Assembly (NCBI RefSeq): GCF_002864685.1 | Contig: NZ_NMQZ01000010.1 | Span: forward strand, 86,826 to 150,825 | Source of the DNA: Alloalcanivorax mobilis | Lineage (GTDB): Bacteria; Pseudomonadota; Gammaproteobacteria; Pseudomonadales; Alcanivoracaceae | Length of the DNA: 64,000 nt | Direction of reading: 5' to 3' | Part shown: one piece after another, positions 23,838-35,025 of the stretch | Position numbering within the stretch: the stretch's first letter is position 1 | Layout: every line of letters starts with the position of its first letter | Translations under genes and position numbers: made by a program | Notes under the pieces: model-generated | What the model saw: the letters and a program-made list of their open reading frames with translations, nothing else | Database searches by the model: none | Told to the model about the DNA's origin: nothing

Positions 23838-26800
23838 ATGCAAAACGGTTTCATGGTGTTGCACAGCAACCGCTTGGAAGCCCTCACCGAGCTGCTGGTG
23901 GGCTGGCTCAAACAGCAACCGCTGGCACCACTGGAGCAGGAAACCGTTCTGGTGCAATCCAACGGCATGGCCCAGTGGCTCAAGCTCAAGCTGGCCGAGC
24001 CCGATGCGCTGGGGATCAGCGCCGCCTTCAGCTTCCAGATGCCGGCGCGCTTTCTGTGGAGTGTCTACCGAGGCGTGCTTGGCGAAGATCAGGTGCCACG
24101 CACCTCGCCGTTCGATAAGTCGCGTTTGCTGTGGCGCCTTTACCGGCTGCTGCCCACCCTGGTGGACCAGGATGCGTTCGAGCCGCTGCGCCACTTTCTG
24201 CACGACGACGACGATGGCCGCAAACGCCATCAACTGGCCGAACGGCTCGCCGATCTGTTCGACGCCTATCAGGTCTACCGCGCCGACTGGCTGAGCGATT
24301 GGCAAGCAGGGCGCGATCAACTGCGCCGTGCCCCGGACAGCCAACGGGCCAGCGCGCTGCCTGCCGGCCAGGCCTGGCAGGCGCATCTGTGGCGCGCGCT
24401 GCTGCGCGATTTGCCCGAGACGCAGCGTCATCTCAGCCGCGCCGCCATTCACGAAGCGTTCCTGGCGTGCCTGCAACAAGGCCCCAGGCCGGCGGCGCTG
24501 CCCCGTCGGTTGCTGGTGTTCGGCATCAGTGCCCTGCCCCAGCAAGCGCTGGAAGCGCTGGCCGCGCTCAGCCGCCATTGTCAGGTGTTGTTGCTGGTGC
24601 AAAATCCCTGCAAGCATTACTGGGCCGACATCGTCGAGGATCGCCACCTGCTGCGCGCGCAACTGGACGGCCGCCGCCGCCACCTGCTGAATGTGCCACC
24701 GGCCAACCCGGTGCACCCGTTGCTGGCCGCCTGGGGCAAACAGGGCCGTGACTTTATCGGCCTGCTTTACGGCCATGACGACCCCGAGCATTACCAGGGC
24801 GCGTTCCAGAATCAGATTGATCTGTTTCTCGATCAATCGGCGCCGTTCACCCTGTTGCAGCGCCTGCAACAGGACATTCTGGAACTGGCGCCCACGCCAC
24901 CGCCGGACCAGCGCCCCAGCGCCCCGGCGGATCGCTCGCTGACCTTCGCCATCGCCCATGGCCCACAGCGGGAAATGGAGGTGCTGCAAGACGCGTTGCT
25001 GCAACGCTTCAGCGACGACCCCGGCTTGCGGCCCCGCGATGTCATCGTGATGGTGCCGGACATCGAAACCTATGCGCCGCACATCGACGCCGTGTTCGGG
25101 CGCCTGCAACGCAATGATCCGCGCTACTTGCCCTATACCCTCAGCGATCGCAGCGCTGGCGCCACCCTGCCCCTGGCCGGCGCGGTGGAGACGCTGCTGC
25201 ATTTGCCACAGTGGCGATTCACCGCCGCCGACATTCTCGACCTGCTCGACGTGCCGGCCCTGCGCCAGCGCTTTGGCATCGGCGAAAGCGCTCTGCCGCA
25301 ACTGAGTCGCTGGATCGAACAGGCCAATATTCGTTGGGGGCTGCACGAGCAACAACGCGCCAGCCTGGATCTGCCCGGCTTTGAGCAAAACAGCTGGGCC
25401 TTTGGGTTGCGCCGCATGCTGGCCGGTTATCTGCTCGGCGACGCTCAGGCCTGGCGCGGCGTCGAACCTCTGGACGAGGTCGCCGGCCTGGGCGCTGAAC
25501 TGGCCGGCCGCCTGGCCCGCCTTCTGGAGCGCCTGGACCACCATTGGCGTACCTTCCGGGAACCGGCGCGCCCGTCACAATGGCGACAACGCTTCGCCAC
25601 TTTGCTGGATGACCTGTTCGCCCCCGAAAGCGACGACGATCAGGCCCTGGACGCGACATTGCGCGACGCCCTCAATGACTGGCTGGCGGCCTGCCAGCAG
25701 GCGGATTTCGAGCAACCCTTGCCGCTCACCGTGGCGCGCCGGCCAGTGCTGGATGCCCTCAACGCGGAAAGCCTGTCGCAGCGTTTCATGGCCGGGCGCA
25801 TCAATTTCTGCACGCTGATGCCGATGCGCGCCATCCCGTTTCGCCATGTCTGCCTGCTGGGCATGAAAGACGGCGATTACCCGCGCCAGCAACAACCCAT
25901 GGACTTCGACCTGATGCGCCAGTGGGGCCCGCTCGGCGACGACGGCCGGCGCATCAGCCTGTACCGCCCCGGCGACCGTTCACGGCGCGAAGACGACCGC
26001 TATCTGTTCCTGGAAGCGCTGCTGAGCGCCCGCGACAGCCTCTATATCAGCTGGAGTGGCCGCCGCGCCCGCGACAACAGTGAACGCCCGCCCTCGGTGC
26101 TGGTGGCGCAACTGCGCGACCACATTGATCAGCGCTGGCGCGCCGACGACGGCGGCGACCTGACCCCGGCACTCACCGTGGAGCACCCGCTGCAACCGTT
26201 CAGCAGCCGCTATTTCTATCAAACCGGCCAGTCGGGCGCCGCCGCCCCGCCGGCCACCTACGCGGCGGAGTGGGAAGGGCTGCACCAGGGCGTCGACCTG
26301 CCTGCGCGGGCCTCGCCCCTGGCGCCACCGGACGACGACGAGCCGGTAACCGCCACCGCCCTGGGACGCTTTCTGAAACAGCCAGTGGCGCATTTTTTCC
26401 GTGAACGGCTCAAAGCCAACCTGGACCTGGAAGCGCGCACCCTGGAAGACACCGAGCCGTTCGCGCTCGCTGGCCTGGAGCAATGGCAGCTGCAGGATCG
26501 CCTTCTCGAACAGGCCCGGCGTGCCGGCGACGCCGGCTTCGAAAGCGCACTGGCGGACACCCTCGATCATCTTGCCGGCAGCGGCGAACTGCCCCTGGCG
26601 CCGTTCACCGCCGCCAGCCGCGAAGCCCTTGCCCAGCCGCTGCGTCGCCCATTGCGGGATTATTTTCAACGCTTGGCCGGTTGCCCCAACCGCCGCCCCC
26701 AGCACGAAGTGATCCTCAACCTGCCGGGCCTGCGCGTGGAAGACTGGCTCACCGATCTGCGCGACGGCGACAGCGGACCGCGCCGGCTGCTGTTGGTGAC

Positions 26801-27275
26801 CGGCCGCTTGAAAGAGCGTTGGAACAAGCTCTGCCCGGCCTGGGTGGTGCACCTGCTGGCCTGCGCCGACGGGCTTGCCCTGAGCAGCGAGCTGATCGCC
26901 CAGGATGGCCGCGTCGAGTTGCCGCCGCTGCCCGCCGATCAGGCCCTGGCGCATTTACAGGACCTCGCCGCCGCCTGGCGCGAAGGCCTGTGCCGCCCCC
27001 TGCCAGTGGCCTGCGCCACCGCGTTCGCCTGGCTGGGCGGCGAGCAAAAAGAGCGCGCGGAACAGGACGCGCGCGGCGTGTTTGAATCCGGCTTCAGCCA
27101 CGTCGGCGAGGGCGACAAGGACGCCGCCCTGAAACGGGCCTGGCCGGATTTCGACACCCTGCTGGCGGCCCGCGAGGCCGGCGACCCGCAACCGGCGCTG
27201 GCGGTCTGGGCGCATCGGCTGTACGCGCCCCTGTTCCAGCACTGCCAATGGCACGACCCGGGAGACGGCCAATGA
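23838..27275 (+). CDS. recC: Exodeoxyribonuclease V gamma subunit RecC
   Basis: A 1145-residue subunit, the usual RecC length. It starts MQNGFMVLHSNRLEALTELLVGWL and has the expected QSNGMAQWLKLKLAE, FLWSVYRGVLGE and VCLLGMKDGDYPRQ segments. RecC scans for the Chi sequence and holds an inactive nuclease-like domain. It lies first in a recC-recB-recD operon and its stop overlaps the recB ATG as ATGA. GGAAGG precedes the ATG by 7 bp. Confidence 0.97.
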   Translation: MQNGFMVLHSNRLEALTELLVGWLKQQPLAPLEQETVLVQSNGMAQWLKLKLAEPDALGISAAFSFQMPARFLWSVYRGVLGEDQVPRTSPFDKSRLLWRLYRLLPTLVDQDAFEPLRHFLHDDDDGRKRHQLAERLADLFDAYQVYRADWLSDWQAGRDQLRRAPDSQRASALPAGQAWQAHLWRALLRDLPETQRHLSRAAIHEAFLACLQQGPRPAALPRRLLVFGISALPQQALEALAALSRHCQVLLLVQNPCKHYWADIVEDRHLLRAQLDGRRRHLLNVPPANPVHPLLAAWGKQGRDFIGLLYGHDDPEHYQGAFQNQIDLFLDQSAPFTLLQRLQQDILELAPTPPPDQRPSAPADRSLTFAIAHGPQREMEVLQDALLQRFSDDPGLRPRDVIVMVPDIETYAPHIDAVFGRLQRNDPRYLPYTLSDRSAGATLPLAGAVETLLHLPQWRFTAADILDLLDVPALRQRFGIGESALPQLSRWIEQANIRWGLHEQQRASLDLPGFEQNSWAFGLRRMLAGYLLGDAQAWRGVEPLDEVAGLGAELAGRLARLLERLDHHWRTFREPARPSQWRQRFATLLDDLFAPESDDDQALDATLRDALNDWLAACQQADFEQPLPLTVARRPVLDALNAESLSQRFMAGRINFCTLMPMRAIPFRHVCLLGMKDGDYPRQQQPMDFDLMRQWGPLGDDGRRISLYRPGDRSRREDDRYLFLEALLSARDSLYISWSGRRARDNSERPPSVLVAQLRDHIDQRWRADDGGDLTPALTVEHPLQPFSSRYFYQTGQSGAAAPPATYAAEWEGLHQGVDLPARASPLAPPDDDEPVTATALGRFLKQPVAHFFRERLKANLDLEARTLEDTEPFALAGLEQWQLQDRLLEQARRAGDAGFESALADTLDHLAGSGELPLAPFTAASREALAQPLRRPLRDYFQRLAGCPNRRPQHEVILNLPGLRVEDWLTDLRDGDSGPRRLLLVTGRLKERWNKLCPAWVVHLLACADGLALSSELIAQDGRVELPPLPADQALAHLQDLAAAWREGLCRPLPVACATAFAWLGGEQKERAEQDARGVFESGFSHVGEGDKDAALKRAWPDFDTLLAAREAGDPQPALAVWAHRLYAPLFQHCQWHDPGDGQ

Positions 27276-30200
27276 CCGAGCACGATCGCCCTTTGCCGTT
27301 GATCTTTCCTTTGCACGGCACCCGCCTGATCGAGGCCAGTGCCGGCACCGGCAAGACCTTTACCCTGGCCGCCCTGTACTTGCGGCTGGTACTGGGCCAC
27401 GGCGGCGACAACGCCTTCGCCCGCGCCCTGCTGCCTCCGGAAATTCTGGTGGTGACCTTCACCGAGGCGGCCACCGAGGAGTTGCGCGAACGAATTCGCG
27501 ACCGGCTCGCCGAAGCGGCCCGGGCGTTCGCCGGCGAGCCCAGCGCCGACGCCATTCTCAACACTCTGCTGAGCGATTATCCCGACGCGGACGACCGGCG
27601 CGGCGCGGCGCGGCGCTTGGACGCCGCCGCCCAGTGGATGGACGAAGCCGCCATCTACACCATCCACGGTTTTTGCAACCGCATGCTCAAACAGCACGCC
27701 TTCGATTCCGGCAGCCTGTTCAATCTGGAACTCAACGAAGACGCCAGTGAAGAACAATACCGGGCCGCCTGCGACTACTGGCGCACCGTGATCGCACGCT
27801 TCCCGGCCGCCGCCGCGCCGGCATTAAAAGGTGCCGGCCTGGACAGCCCCAACGCCCTGCTCGCCGCCGCCCGACCGTTGCTCGGCCACGCCGAGCACGG
27901 CGATGCGCTGCCGGAATCGGTGCGTCACTGGCAACACGCCACCGGCCCCCAGCAGGCCGTGGAAGACCAGGCTCGCGCCAGCCTGCAAGCGGAATTGCCC
28001 GCCCTGCGCGCCTGGGTGGCGGAGGCACTGGAGCAAAAATGGCTCAGCGGCCAGACCTACAAACCGGCCTCGGTGCCGGCCATGTTCGAGGCCCTGTCCC
28101 GCTACGCGGAGGGGTTTCCCGGCACCGCCAGGGACGACCTCAAAGCACTGCACAATTTCTCCGCCGGCGGGCTCAGGCTGAATAAAGCAGGGCTCGCTCA
28201 CCGCCCCGCGCTGAGCTGCCTGGAAGACCTGCAGCGAGTGCTGGAAAGCCGCGAGGACAACGCCCTGCCGCGCAGCGACCTGCTCAAACACGCGGCCGCC
28301 TGGGTCGCCCGGCGGGTGGCCGAGATGCGCCGGCAAAGCGCCACCATGGGCTTTGACGACATGCTCAGCCGGTTGCGCGACGCCCTCGCCGACCCGGCCA
28401 ACGGGCCGCGCCTGGCGCGGGTGATCCGCGAGCAATTCCCGGTGGCGCTGATCGACGAATTCCAGGACACCGACCCGGTGCAGTACCGCATCTTCTCGGC
28501 GCTCTACGAGCACCAGCCGGACACCGGCTGGTTCATGATCGGCGACCCCAAGCAGGCGATTTACGCCTTCCGTGGCGCCGACGTGCACACCTACCTGGCG
28601 GCGCGCGAAGCCACCGAAACGCAGCACACCCTGGACCGCAACTTCCGCTCCGCCAGCGCCATGGTGGCGGCGGTGAACGCGCTGTTTGAACACGGCGAGT
28701 CGTTGTCCGGCGATGTGTTCCTGATGGAAGGCCGCATCCCGTTCCAACCGGTCAGTGCCCGTGGCCGCGACGACACCCTGTGCATCGACGGCCAGCCGGC
28801 CGCCGGCCTGACCCTGTGGGTGGAAGACAACGAGCGCCCCTTGAGCAGCGGTGTCTACCGCGAGCGCCAGGCGCAGCGCGCCGCCGGTGAAATCGCGCGG
28901 CTGCTCAATGGCGCCGAAACCGGCAGCGCCGGGTTTCGCCAAGACGGCTCACTGGTGCCGTTGCGCTCCCGGGACATCGCCGTGCTGGTGCGCGATCGTG
29001 GCGAAGCGGCGGCCATTCGCACCGCCCTGGCCAGCCGCAACGTGCGCAGCGTTTATCTGTCCGATCAGGACTCCGTGTACGCCACTCCGGAAGCCGCCGA
29101 CCTGCTGTTGTTGTTGCACGCCTGCGCCGCCCCGGAGGCGGATCTGCGCGTGCGCAGCGCCCTGGCCAGCACGGTGCTGGCCCAGCCCTACGCGGCGCTG
29201 GACGCGCTCAACCGCGACGAGCGGCTCTGGGAAGCCATGGTCGACCGTTTCCACGGCTACAAAACGCAATGGCAACGCCAGGGCGTGCTGCCCATGCTGC
29301 GCGGCCTGCTGCTGGACTTCCAGGTGCCCGAACGGCTCAGCCGCAGCCTCGATGGCGAACGCTCCCTGACCAATCTGCTGCATCTGGCGGAATTGCTGCA
29401 ACAGGCCGCCGGCCACCTGGACGGCGAGCAGGCGCTGATCCGGCATCTGCAAGACGCCCTGCAACAGGGCAACCACAGCGGCGACGACACCATCCTGCGG
29501 CTGGAAAGCGACGACGACCGGGTCCGGGTGATCACCATTCATAAGTCCAAGGGGTTGGAGTACCCGCTGGTGTTCCTGCCGTTCGTCTGCGGATTCCGGC
29601 CCGCCGAACAAAACAAACCGCCATTGCGCTACCACGATGATGGCGCTCTGAAGGTGGACCTGGAACCGGACGCCGCCGCCGCCCTGGCCGCCGATCAGGA
29701 ACGGCTCGCCGAAGACATGCGCCTGCTCTATGTGGCGCTCACCCGCGCCCAGCACGCCTGCTGGCTGGGCCTCTCGCCCTACGCGCGCGGCAGCGGCAAA
29801 CACAATCAGTTGGCGCAAAGCGCCATCGGGCGCCTGCTGTTCGGCATCGACGGCGTCGCCAACGACGGCCTCAGCGCCGCCCTGGCGCCGCTGGCCAGCG
29901 ACGCCATTCGCGTTGCCCCGCCGCCGGCGGACAACGACCATCACTACCGCCCGGTCGATCCGGCGCGCCCCTGGCGCGGCGCGGCGCGCTTCAGTGGCCG
30001 CGTCACCGAGCCCTGGTGGATCGCCAGTTACAGTGCCCTGAAACAGGTGGAGGAAGAGCTGGCGCCGGCCGACCCGCGCGGCGATCAACTCGCCGAGAGC
30101 GAGCCGCCGGCCGCGCAACCGGACCACCAGAGCGACGCCATTGGCATCCATGCGTTCCCCCGCGGGCCGCTGCCCGGCACCCTGCTCCACGATCTGCTCG

Positions 30201-30886
30201 AGCAGGCCGGCCGGGACGGCTTCGCCGCCACCCTGGCGCACCCGGCGGAGCTCGACCGGCGCGTCGAGGAAACCCTGGCCGCGCGACACTGGCAGGCGCA
30301 TCAACCAGTGATTCAAGCGTGGTGGCGCCAGACTTTGACGACCCCCTTCGCCCTCGCCGATGGCCATGTGAGCCTGCAGCAACTCGGCGTCGCGGTGCCC
30401 GAAATGGAATTTCTGTTTCCCGCCCGGCACGTGCCGGTGGCGGAACTGGACCGCCTGATCCGCGCACACATCGCGCCAGGGGTGGCCCGCCCCCGGCTCG
30501 AAGCGGACACCCTCAACGGTATGCTCAAAGGCTTTATCGACCTGGTGTTCGAACACCAGGGGCGCTACTACGTGCTCGATTACAAATCCAACTGGCTGGG
30601 CGTGGACGACGCCGCCTACACCCGGGACACCATGACCGCCGCCATTCTCGAAGCGCGCTACGAAGTGCAGTACGCTCTCTATTTACTGGCCTTGCATCGC
30701 CTGTTGCGCAGCCGGCTTGGCGACGAATACCAGCCCGAGCAGCATCTGGGCGGCGCCGTTTATGTGTTTCTGCGCGGTCTGGCCGGAAGCGACGCTGGCG
30801 CCGTGTTCGAGCGCCCGCCGCAGGCGCTGATCGAAGCGCTGGACCGTTTATTCGTGCCCGAATCGGAGGCCGGCCATGCAGCCTGA
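27272..30886 (+). CDS. recB: Exodeoxyribonuclease V beta subunit RecB
   Basis: A 1204-residue SF1 helicase-nuclease. Walker [10 protein letters not shown] is at residues 21-29, helicase motif II reads [12 protein letters not shown], and motifs for UvrD-like 3'-5' translocation follow ([23 protein letters not shown]). The C-terminal nuclease has GFIDLVF near 1088 and the catalytic DYKSNW near 1102. Translation starts in ATGA overlap with recC, and the gene overlaps recD by 11 bp. With RecC and RecD it processes double-strand breaks and degrades linear foreign DNA. Confidence 0.98.
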   Translation: MTEHDRPLPLIFPLHGTRLIEASAGTGKTFTLAALYLRLVLGHGGDNAFARALLPPEILVVTFTEAATEELRERIRDRLAEAARAFAGEPSADAILNTLLSDYPDADDRRGAARRLDAAAQWMDEAAIYTIHGFCNRMLKQHAFDSGSLFNLELNEDASEEQYRAACDYWRTVIARFPAAAAPALKGAGLDSPNALLAAARPLLGHAEHGDALPESVRHWQHATGPQQAVEDQARASLQAELPALRAWVAEALEQKWLSGQTYKPASVPAMFEALSRYAEGFPGTARDDLKALHNFSAGGLRLNKAGLAHRPALSCLEDLQRVLESREDNALPRSDLLKHAAAWVARRVAEMRRQSATMGFDDMLSRLRDALADPANGPRLARVIREQFPVALIDEFQDTDPVQYRIFSALYEHQPDTGWFMIGDPKQAIYAFRGADVHTYLAAREATETQHTLDRNFRSASAMVAAVNALFEHGESLSGDVFLMEGRIPFQPVSARGRDDTLCIDGQPAAGLTLWVEDNERPLSSGVYRERQAQRAAGEIARLLNGAETGSAGFRQDGSLVPLRSRDIAVLVRDRGEAAAIRTALASRNVRSVYLSDQDSVYATPEAADLLLLLHACAAPEADLRVRSALASTVLAQPYAALDALNRDERLWEAMVDRFHGYKTQWQRQGVLPMLRGLLLDFQVPERLSRSLDGERSLTNLLHLAELLQQAAGHLDGEQALIRHLQDALQQGNHSGDDTILRLESDDDRVRVITIHKSKGLEYPLVFLPFVCGFRPAEQNKPPLRYHDDGALKVDLEPDAAAALAADQERLAEDMRLLYVALTRAQHACWLGLSPYARGSGKHNQLAQSAIGRLLFGIDGVANDGLSAALAPLASDAIRVAPPPADNDHHYRPVDPARPWRGAARFSGRVTEPWWIASYSALKQVEEELAPADPRGDQLAESEPPAAQPDHQSDAIGIHAFPRGPLPGTLLHDLLEQAGRDGFAATLAHPAELDRRVEETLAARHWQAHQPVIQAWWRQTLTTPFALADGHVSLQQLGVAVPEMEFLFPARHVPVAELDRLIRAHIAPGVARPRLEADTLNGMLKGFIDLVFEHQGRYYVLDYKSNWLGVDDAAYTRDTMTAAILEARYEVQYALYLLALHRLLRSRLGDEYQPEQHLGGAVYVFLRGLAGSDAGAVFERPPQALIEALDRLFVPESEAGHAA

Positions 30887-32780
30887 TCTGTTCGCCAACG
30901 CGGCGTGGCGGGACGCGCTCGCGGCACTTCGGGAGGAGGGTCTGCTGCGCGACCTGGACGTGGCGGTGGCGCACTTTCTTCATCGGCAGGCGCCGGAAAC
31001 GCCCGCCGCGGTGCTGATCCTGGCGGCGCTCACCAGCGCTCAACTGGCGGCCGGCCATTTGTGTCTGGATCTACAGGAGCCGCATCTGCAACAGCGACTG
31101 TGGCCCGCCGGGCGGCCGCTGGCGCTGGCCGGCCTGCTGCCGGAACACACCGACGACTGGCCGCCACTGCTGGAAGCGGGCGCGGTGATCGCGCGGCCCG
31201 ATCAGGCCGACGCGCCCCTGATCTTCGACGGCCGGCGCCTGTACCTGCGCCGTCACTGGTGTCAGGAAAGCGCCGTCGCGGAGCGCATTCGTGCCCGCCT
31301 GAGCCCCTCACTGGAGATGCCGGCGGACCTGCCCGAACGGCTCGCCGCGTTGTTTCCCGAGGCGGCCGGCGACGGCCCGGACTGGCAACAGGTAGCCTGC
31401 GCACTGGCCGGCCGGGCCGGGCTGACCCTGATCACCGGTGGCCCGGGCACCGGCAAGACCACCACCGTGGTGCGCCTGCTCGGCCTGCTGCAAGGCATCG
31501 CCATCGATGCCGGCCGGCCGCTGCGCATCCGCCTGGCGGCGCCCACCGGCAAGGCCGCCGCCCGGCTCACCGAATCGATTGGCGCCCAGGTGGCGGCGCT
31601 GCCGGTGGCCGAACCGGTGCGCGCCGCCATCCCCTCCGCCGTCAGCACTTTGCACCGGCTGCTTGGCACCCGGCCGGACAGCCGCCATTTTCGCCATCAC
31701 CGGCATAATCCCCTGCACGCGGATCTGGTGGTGGTGGACGAGGCCAGCATGATCGACATGGACATGATGGCCAGCCTTCTCGACGCGCTGGACCCAAACA
31801 CCCGGCTGATTCTGCTTGGCGACAAGGACCAGCTCGCCAGCGTGGAAGCCGGCGCGGTGATGGGCGATTTGTGCCGCGACGCGGATCGCGGCGGCTACCA
31901 CGACAGCACCCTGAATTATCTGCACCAGGCCTGCGGCGCGGACCTCGGCGCCTGGGCCGGTGACGGCCCGGCCCTCGCCCAGCAAACCGCCATGCTGCGC
32001 ACCAACTGGCGTTTCAAGGACACCCCCGGCATCGGCGAATTGGCCAGCGCGGTCAATGGCGGTGATCCGGCGGCAGTCACCCGGGTGCTCAAGCAGTCAC
32101 TGCCTGGCCTTCACAACCTGAGCCTCAACGGTCACCGCGACAGCCTCGCCGAACGGCTGCTCGACGGCGACGGTGCCCGGCCCGGCCTGCGCGCCCTGTT
32201 CACCGAAGTGCTGTCGCCGCCGGACGGCGACCAGCGGGACACCTGGGCGGCGGCGCGCCTCAAGCAACTCACCGGCCAGCAGTTGCTCAGCGGGCTGCGC
32301 GGCGGCCCCTATGGCGTCGAGCGGCTTAACCAACAGGTCACCGAGCATCTGCGCCGCCAGGGTCTGGCCGGCGACCACGAATGGTATCCGGGCCGACCAG
32401 TGATGATGACCCGCAACGACTACCAACTCGGCTTGATGAACGGCGATGTGGGCCTCACGCTGCCCCACCCGCTCGGCCTGCGCGTCGCCTTCCAGCTGCC
32501 CGATGGCCGCGTGCGCTGGGTGCTGCCCAGCCGCCTGGACAGCGCCGAAACGGTGTACGCCATGACCGTGCACAAAGCCCAGGGGTCGGAGTTCGACCAC
32601 ACCCTTCTGGTGCTGCCCGAGCGGCCCCACCCGCTGCTCACCCGGGAGCTGATCTACACCGCCGTCACCCGCGCGCGCAGCGCCTTCACACTGATCCAGT
32701 ATGGTGGGCCCAGCGTACTCGCCCAGGCGGTGCGCCAACGCACCTGGCGCGCCTCCGGCCTGGCGGAGAAGCTGGCATGA
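30876..32780 (+). CDS. recD: Exodeoxyribonuclease V alpha subunit RecD
   Basis: A 634-residue 5'-3' SF1B helicase. Walker A GGPGTGKTT is at about residues 188-196, VVDEASMIDMDMM is motif II, and VYAMTVHKAQGSEFDH with YTAVTRAR gives motifs V and VI. It is the third gene of the operon; GGAGG lies 7 bp before its ATG within the recB end. The fast motor of RecBCD. Confidence 0.97.
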   Translation: MQPDLFANAAWRDALAALREEGLLRDLDVAVAHFLHRQAPETPAAVLILAALTSAQLAAGHLCLDLQEPHLQQRLWPAGRPLALAGLLPEHTDDWPPLLEAGAVIARPDQADAPLIFDGRRLYLRRHWCQESAVAERIRARLSPSLEMPADLPERLAALFPEAAGDGPDWQQVACALAGRAGLTLITGGPGTGKTTTVVRLLGLLQGIAIDAGRPLRIRLAAPTGKAAARLTESIGAQVAALPVAEPVRAAIPSAVSTLHRLLGTRPDSRHFRHHRHNPLHADLVVVDEASMIDMDMMASLLDALDPNTRLILLGDKDQLASVEAGAVMGDLCRDADRGGYHDSTLNYLHQACGADLGAWAGDGPALAQQTAMLRTNWRFKDTPGIGELASAVNGGDPAAVTRVLKQSLPGLHNLSLNGHRDSLAERLLDGDGARPGLRALFTEVLSPPDGDQRDTWAAARLKQLTGQQLLSGLRGGPYGVERLNQQVTEHLRRQGLAGDHEWYPGRPVMMTRNDYQLGLMNGDVGLTLPHPLGLRVAFQLPDGRVRWVLPSRLDSAETVYAMTVHKAQGSEFDHTLLVLPERPHPLLTRELIYTAVTRARSAFTLIQYGGPSVLAQAVRQRTWRASGLAEKLA

Positions 32781-33106
32781 AGCGATAAGCCGCACGCAGG
32801 CACGCAGCACGCTTTGCGCTACGCGCAACACGCCTGTACGGAGGGGGTCTCCAGCTTGCGGATAAGCAGGCCTGGCGGGAGCCGCAACGCCGCCCGGCTG
32901 CGCCGGTTCGCGATCAGGGATCGCTCCCACAGCGGCGCTGTAGCGAGGCGGAAGCAGCAGGTTCAATTCCCGTGTGGGGAGATTCCATACTTGATTCGTG
33001 GCGTTGCCACCCACCCTTCGGGCCGCCTTCGGCGTTACAGCCGCAAGCCCATCGCGGGGTCGCGAACCTCTCATGCGTCGTTGTCGACACCAAACCGCGC
33101 CGGCGC
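32781..33106. other. Intergenic region after recD
   Basis: About 325 bp with no supported gene. A stretch at 32950-32990 looks superficially like a tRNA T arm (CAGGTTCAATTCCCG), but no cloverleaf can be completed. No clear terminator for the recCBD operon was found before the dispersed repeat. Confidence 0.4.
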
Positions 33107-33308
33107 GGTCCTGGCGGCACTATGGACCCGTGGCGGTGACGCTGCTCAGTGAGCGGGGCAAGGGCGGGGCCTGGAGGGAGCTGTTTGGCCAGGGATGGCC
33201 AAACAAACAGCGGCCATGGATGGCTTGAGCGGTCCCGGAAGGCACCGCCCTTGCCCCGCGTCCTCAATCGAGCGGCTCAACGTCGAGCAAAAAAAGCTTC
33301 CCGTTAAT
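33107..33308 (+). repeat. ~200-bp dispersed repeat, copy A
   Basis: The plus strand here matches the minus strand of 63799-64000 with roughly 85-90% identity by eye. Long shared blocks include CCCGTGGCGGTGACGCTGCT, CTGGAGGGAGCTGTTTGGCC and GGATGGCTTGAGCGGTCCCG. An internal stem GTTTGGCCA/TGGCCAAAC lies at 33183-33204. It ends about 12 bp from the terminator of the OmpA-family gene. No credible ORF is conserved except a short one that could be chance. Confidence 0.85.
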
Positions 33309-33320
33309 CCTCAACGAAAC

Positions 33321-33344
33321 AAAAAAAGCGGCCCGGAGGCCGCT
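33321..33344 (-). terminator. Rho-independent terminator of the OmpA-family gene
   Basis: On the minus strand AGCGGCC/GGCCGCT pairs around a four-base loop and is followed by seven T (33327-33321). It lies 28 bp past the gene's stop. Confidence 0.88.
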
Positions 33345-33371
33345 TTCTTATTCAGCGTTGTTCGCCAACGA

Positions 33372-34484
33372 TCACTCGTCCTTGAACTTCGCTTCTTTCT
33401 GCTCGGTGTCCACGATGATTTCCGCGCGACGGTTCTTGGAGCGACCTTCAGCGGTATCGTTGGGGGCAACCGGTTTGCCTTCACCGTAACCTTGGGTGGT
33501 GACCTTGCTGCTGTCCACTTTGTAGTTCTCGATCAGCGCGTCCTTGACGGACTGGGCGCGCCGCTCGGACAGCCCCTGGTTGTACTGGTCGGTGCCGACG
33601 CTGTCGGTGTGACCTTCAATGCGGATCTCACCGTCTTCGCCGTTGTTCAGGCGATCAGCGGCATCGCGGACCTCGTCGTTGAACTGGCCCTGGATGTCCG
33701 CTTTGTCGAACTGGAAGTAGATGGTGTTGATGGTTTGCTCGTTGCTGTTTTCGTAGATCTGGCAGCCACGTTCATCCACCACGGCACCGGCCGGGGTGCC
33801 CGGGCAGGCATCGCGATCGTCCGGCACGCCGTCGCCATCGCTGTCGGCGGTGACCACTTCCGCCGGCGCGGCGGTACGGGTCTCGGTGACGTCGTCTTCA
33901 TTGGCGACCGCGAACATCACGTTCAGGCCGGCGTACACCTGGCCGTTCCAGTAGTCCCTGTCGGCGGCAAAGGCCTGGCGGGTACCCAGATCCAGCAGCA
34001 CGCGATTAAAGAAAGCCCGTTGAATACCCACTTCCACACCGGTCATGAAACTATGCCGTTTGTCGCCCTCGGCCCCCGTGGAACTGTTGGTCAAGTTTTC
34101 CAGTTCGAAGTCACCAAGATTGACACCAGCGTAGGGTTCGAAGCCCAGGAAGTTCACGCCGTCCATGTGATAACGCAGGCTGGCGAAAATATTCTTGGCG
34201 TCCCAGCGCTCTCCAGAATCGTATTTGCTCTCCAGATCCCCATCGGCTTCGTCATACCAGGCCTGAACCGACCAGTGCGGGCTGAAACGCCAGCCGATCT
34301 GGCCACCGTAGAAGGGCTGGTCATCGATACCATCCACGTCGCCGGTCACTTCATTGTCATAGAAAAAATACTGGTTGGCGTTGGCGCCGATGTACCAGTA
34401 GGTGTCGGGAACATTTTCCGCGAACGCATGCGAGGCGGCGAGCAGCGGCGTACACAACGCAGCCGTCATTAAGGATTTTTTCAT
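33372..34484 (-). CDS. OmpA/OprF-family outer-membrane protein
   Basis: A 370-residue protein: signal peptide of about 22 residues (cleavage after SHAFA), an N-terminal eight-strand-type beta-barrel (to about residue 205), a calcium-binding thrombospondin-3-like linker (DSDGDGVPDDRDACPGTPAGA), and a C-terminal OmpA peptidoglycan-binding domain (IYFQFDKADI, IEGHTDSVGTDQYN, LSERRAQSVKD, KNRRAEIIV). It anchors the outer membrane to peptidoglycan. Monocistronic: its own terminator follows, and a 200-bp upstream region precedes it. Alternative identity: OprF proper. Confidence 0.93.
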   Translation of the reverse strand: MKKSLMTAALCTPLLAASHAFAENVPDTYWYIGANANQYFFYDNEVTGDVDGIDDQPFYGGQIGWRFSPHWSVQAWYDEADGDLESKYDSGERWDAKNIFASLRYHMDGVNFLGFEPYAGVNLGDFELENLTNSSTGAEGDKRHSFMTGVEVGIQRAFFNRVLLDLGTRQAFAADRDYWNGQVYAGLNVMFAVANEDDVTETRTAAPAEVVTADSDGDGVPDDRDACPGTPAGAVVDERGCQIYENSNEQTINTIYFQFDKADIQGQFNDEVRDAADRLNNGEDGEIRIEGHTDSVGTDQYNQGLSERRAQSVKDALIENYKVDSSKVTTQGYGEGKPVAPNDTAEGRSKNRRAEIIVDTEQKEAKFKDE

Positions 34485-34682
34485 GGCAAGCTCCTTTTAC
34501 GAGTCGTTTCCGGAATAACGACAAATGTAGAGCTCTATTGAATCCAATGGGATAGAAGAAGGTAAATAATTGAGAAAAACAGCGGGGATTTTACGTGATA
34601 TAACGTTTCGGCTGTGTTTGGTTACCACCCGGTTACCCGGATCACGGAAATTCGGGTGAACCGGGTATCGCAAAGGCACTGT

Positions 34683-35006
34683 CTATTTCTTAACCCATTG
34701 CCCGGTCGGCGTCTTAACGTACTGGCCGGACGGGGTTTTTTCGATCGCCTTTTGACCCGCCAGAGTGGATACCTGCTCCAGCGTAATGCCGTTTTGTTTG
34801 GCGATCCTCTGGTACGCGTCACGGCGCTTTTGATTGATGTCCGAGCTCAGCTCCACCGCTTCCGGGGTCGCCTTGACTACACCGAGATAGCCGTCCGGCT
34901 GTTCACCGACCAGCCCCTGGCCCTTGGCGCTGTCCAGATCCAGGGCGAAAACCTGGCCACTCAAAAGCAGGGCCAGGGCAATAAACGTGCAACGGATGAT
35001 TTTCAT
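34683..35006 (-). CDS. ydbL: YdbL-like periplasmic protein (DUF1318)
   Basis: A 107-residue exported protein with a signal peptide (to about residue 21, VFA|LD) and the DUF1318 core: SAKGQGLVGEQPDGYLG, RRDAYQRIAKQNGITLEQVSTLAGQKAIEKTPSGQYV. In E. coli ydbL is the last gene of ydbH-ynbE-ydbL, where it modulates the YdbH-YnbE bridge. Here it directly follows the ynbE-like gene. The ATG at 35006 starts the signal peptide; the longer frame from 35093 is out of keeping with the family. Confidence 0.9.
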   Translation of the reverse strand: MKIIRCTFIALALLLSGQVFALDLDSAKGQGLVGEQPDGYLGVVKATPEAVELSSDINQKRRDAYQRIAKQNGITLEQVSTLAGQKAIEKTPSGQYVKTPTGQWVKK

Positions 35007-35025
35007 ACACCGGCTCCTCGTGCCC

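Noticed and set aside
32930..33000. tRNA-like sequence after recD
   Set aside because: The T-loop-like words do not pair into a T arm, and no acceptor or anticodon stem can be formed.
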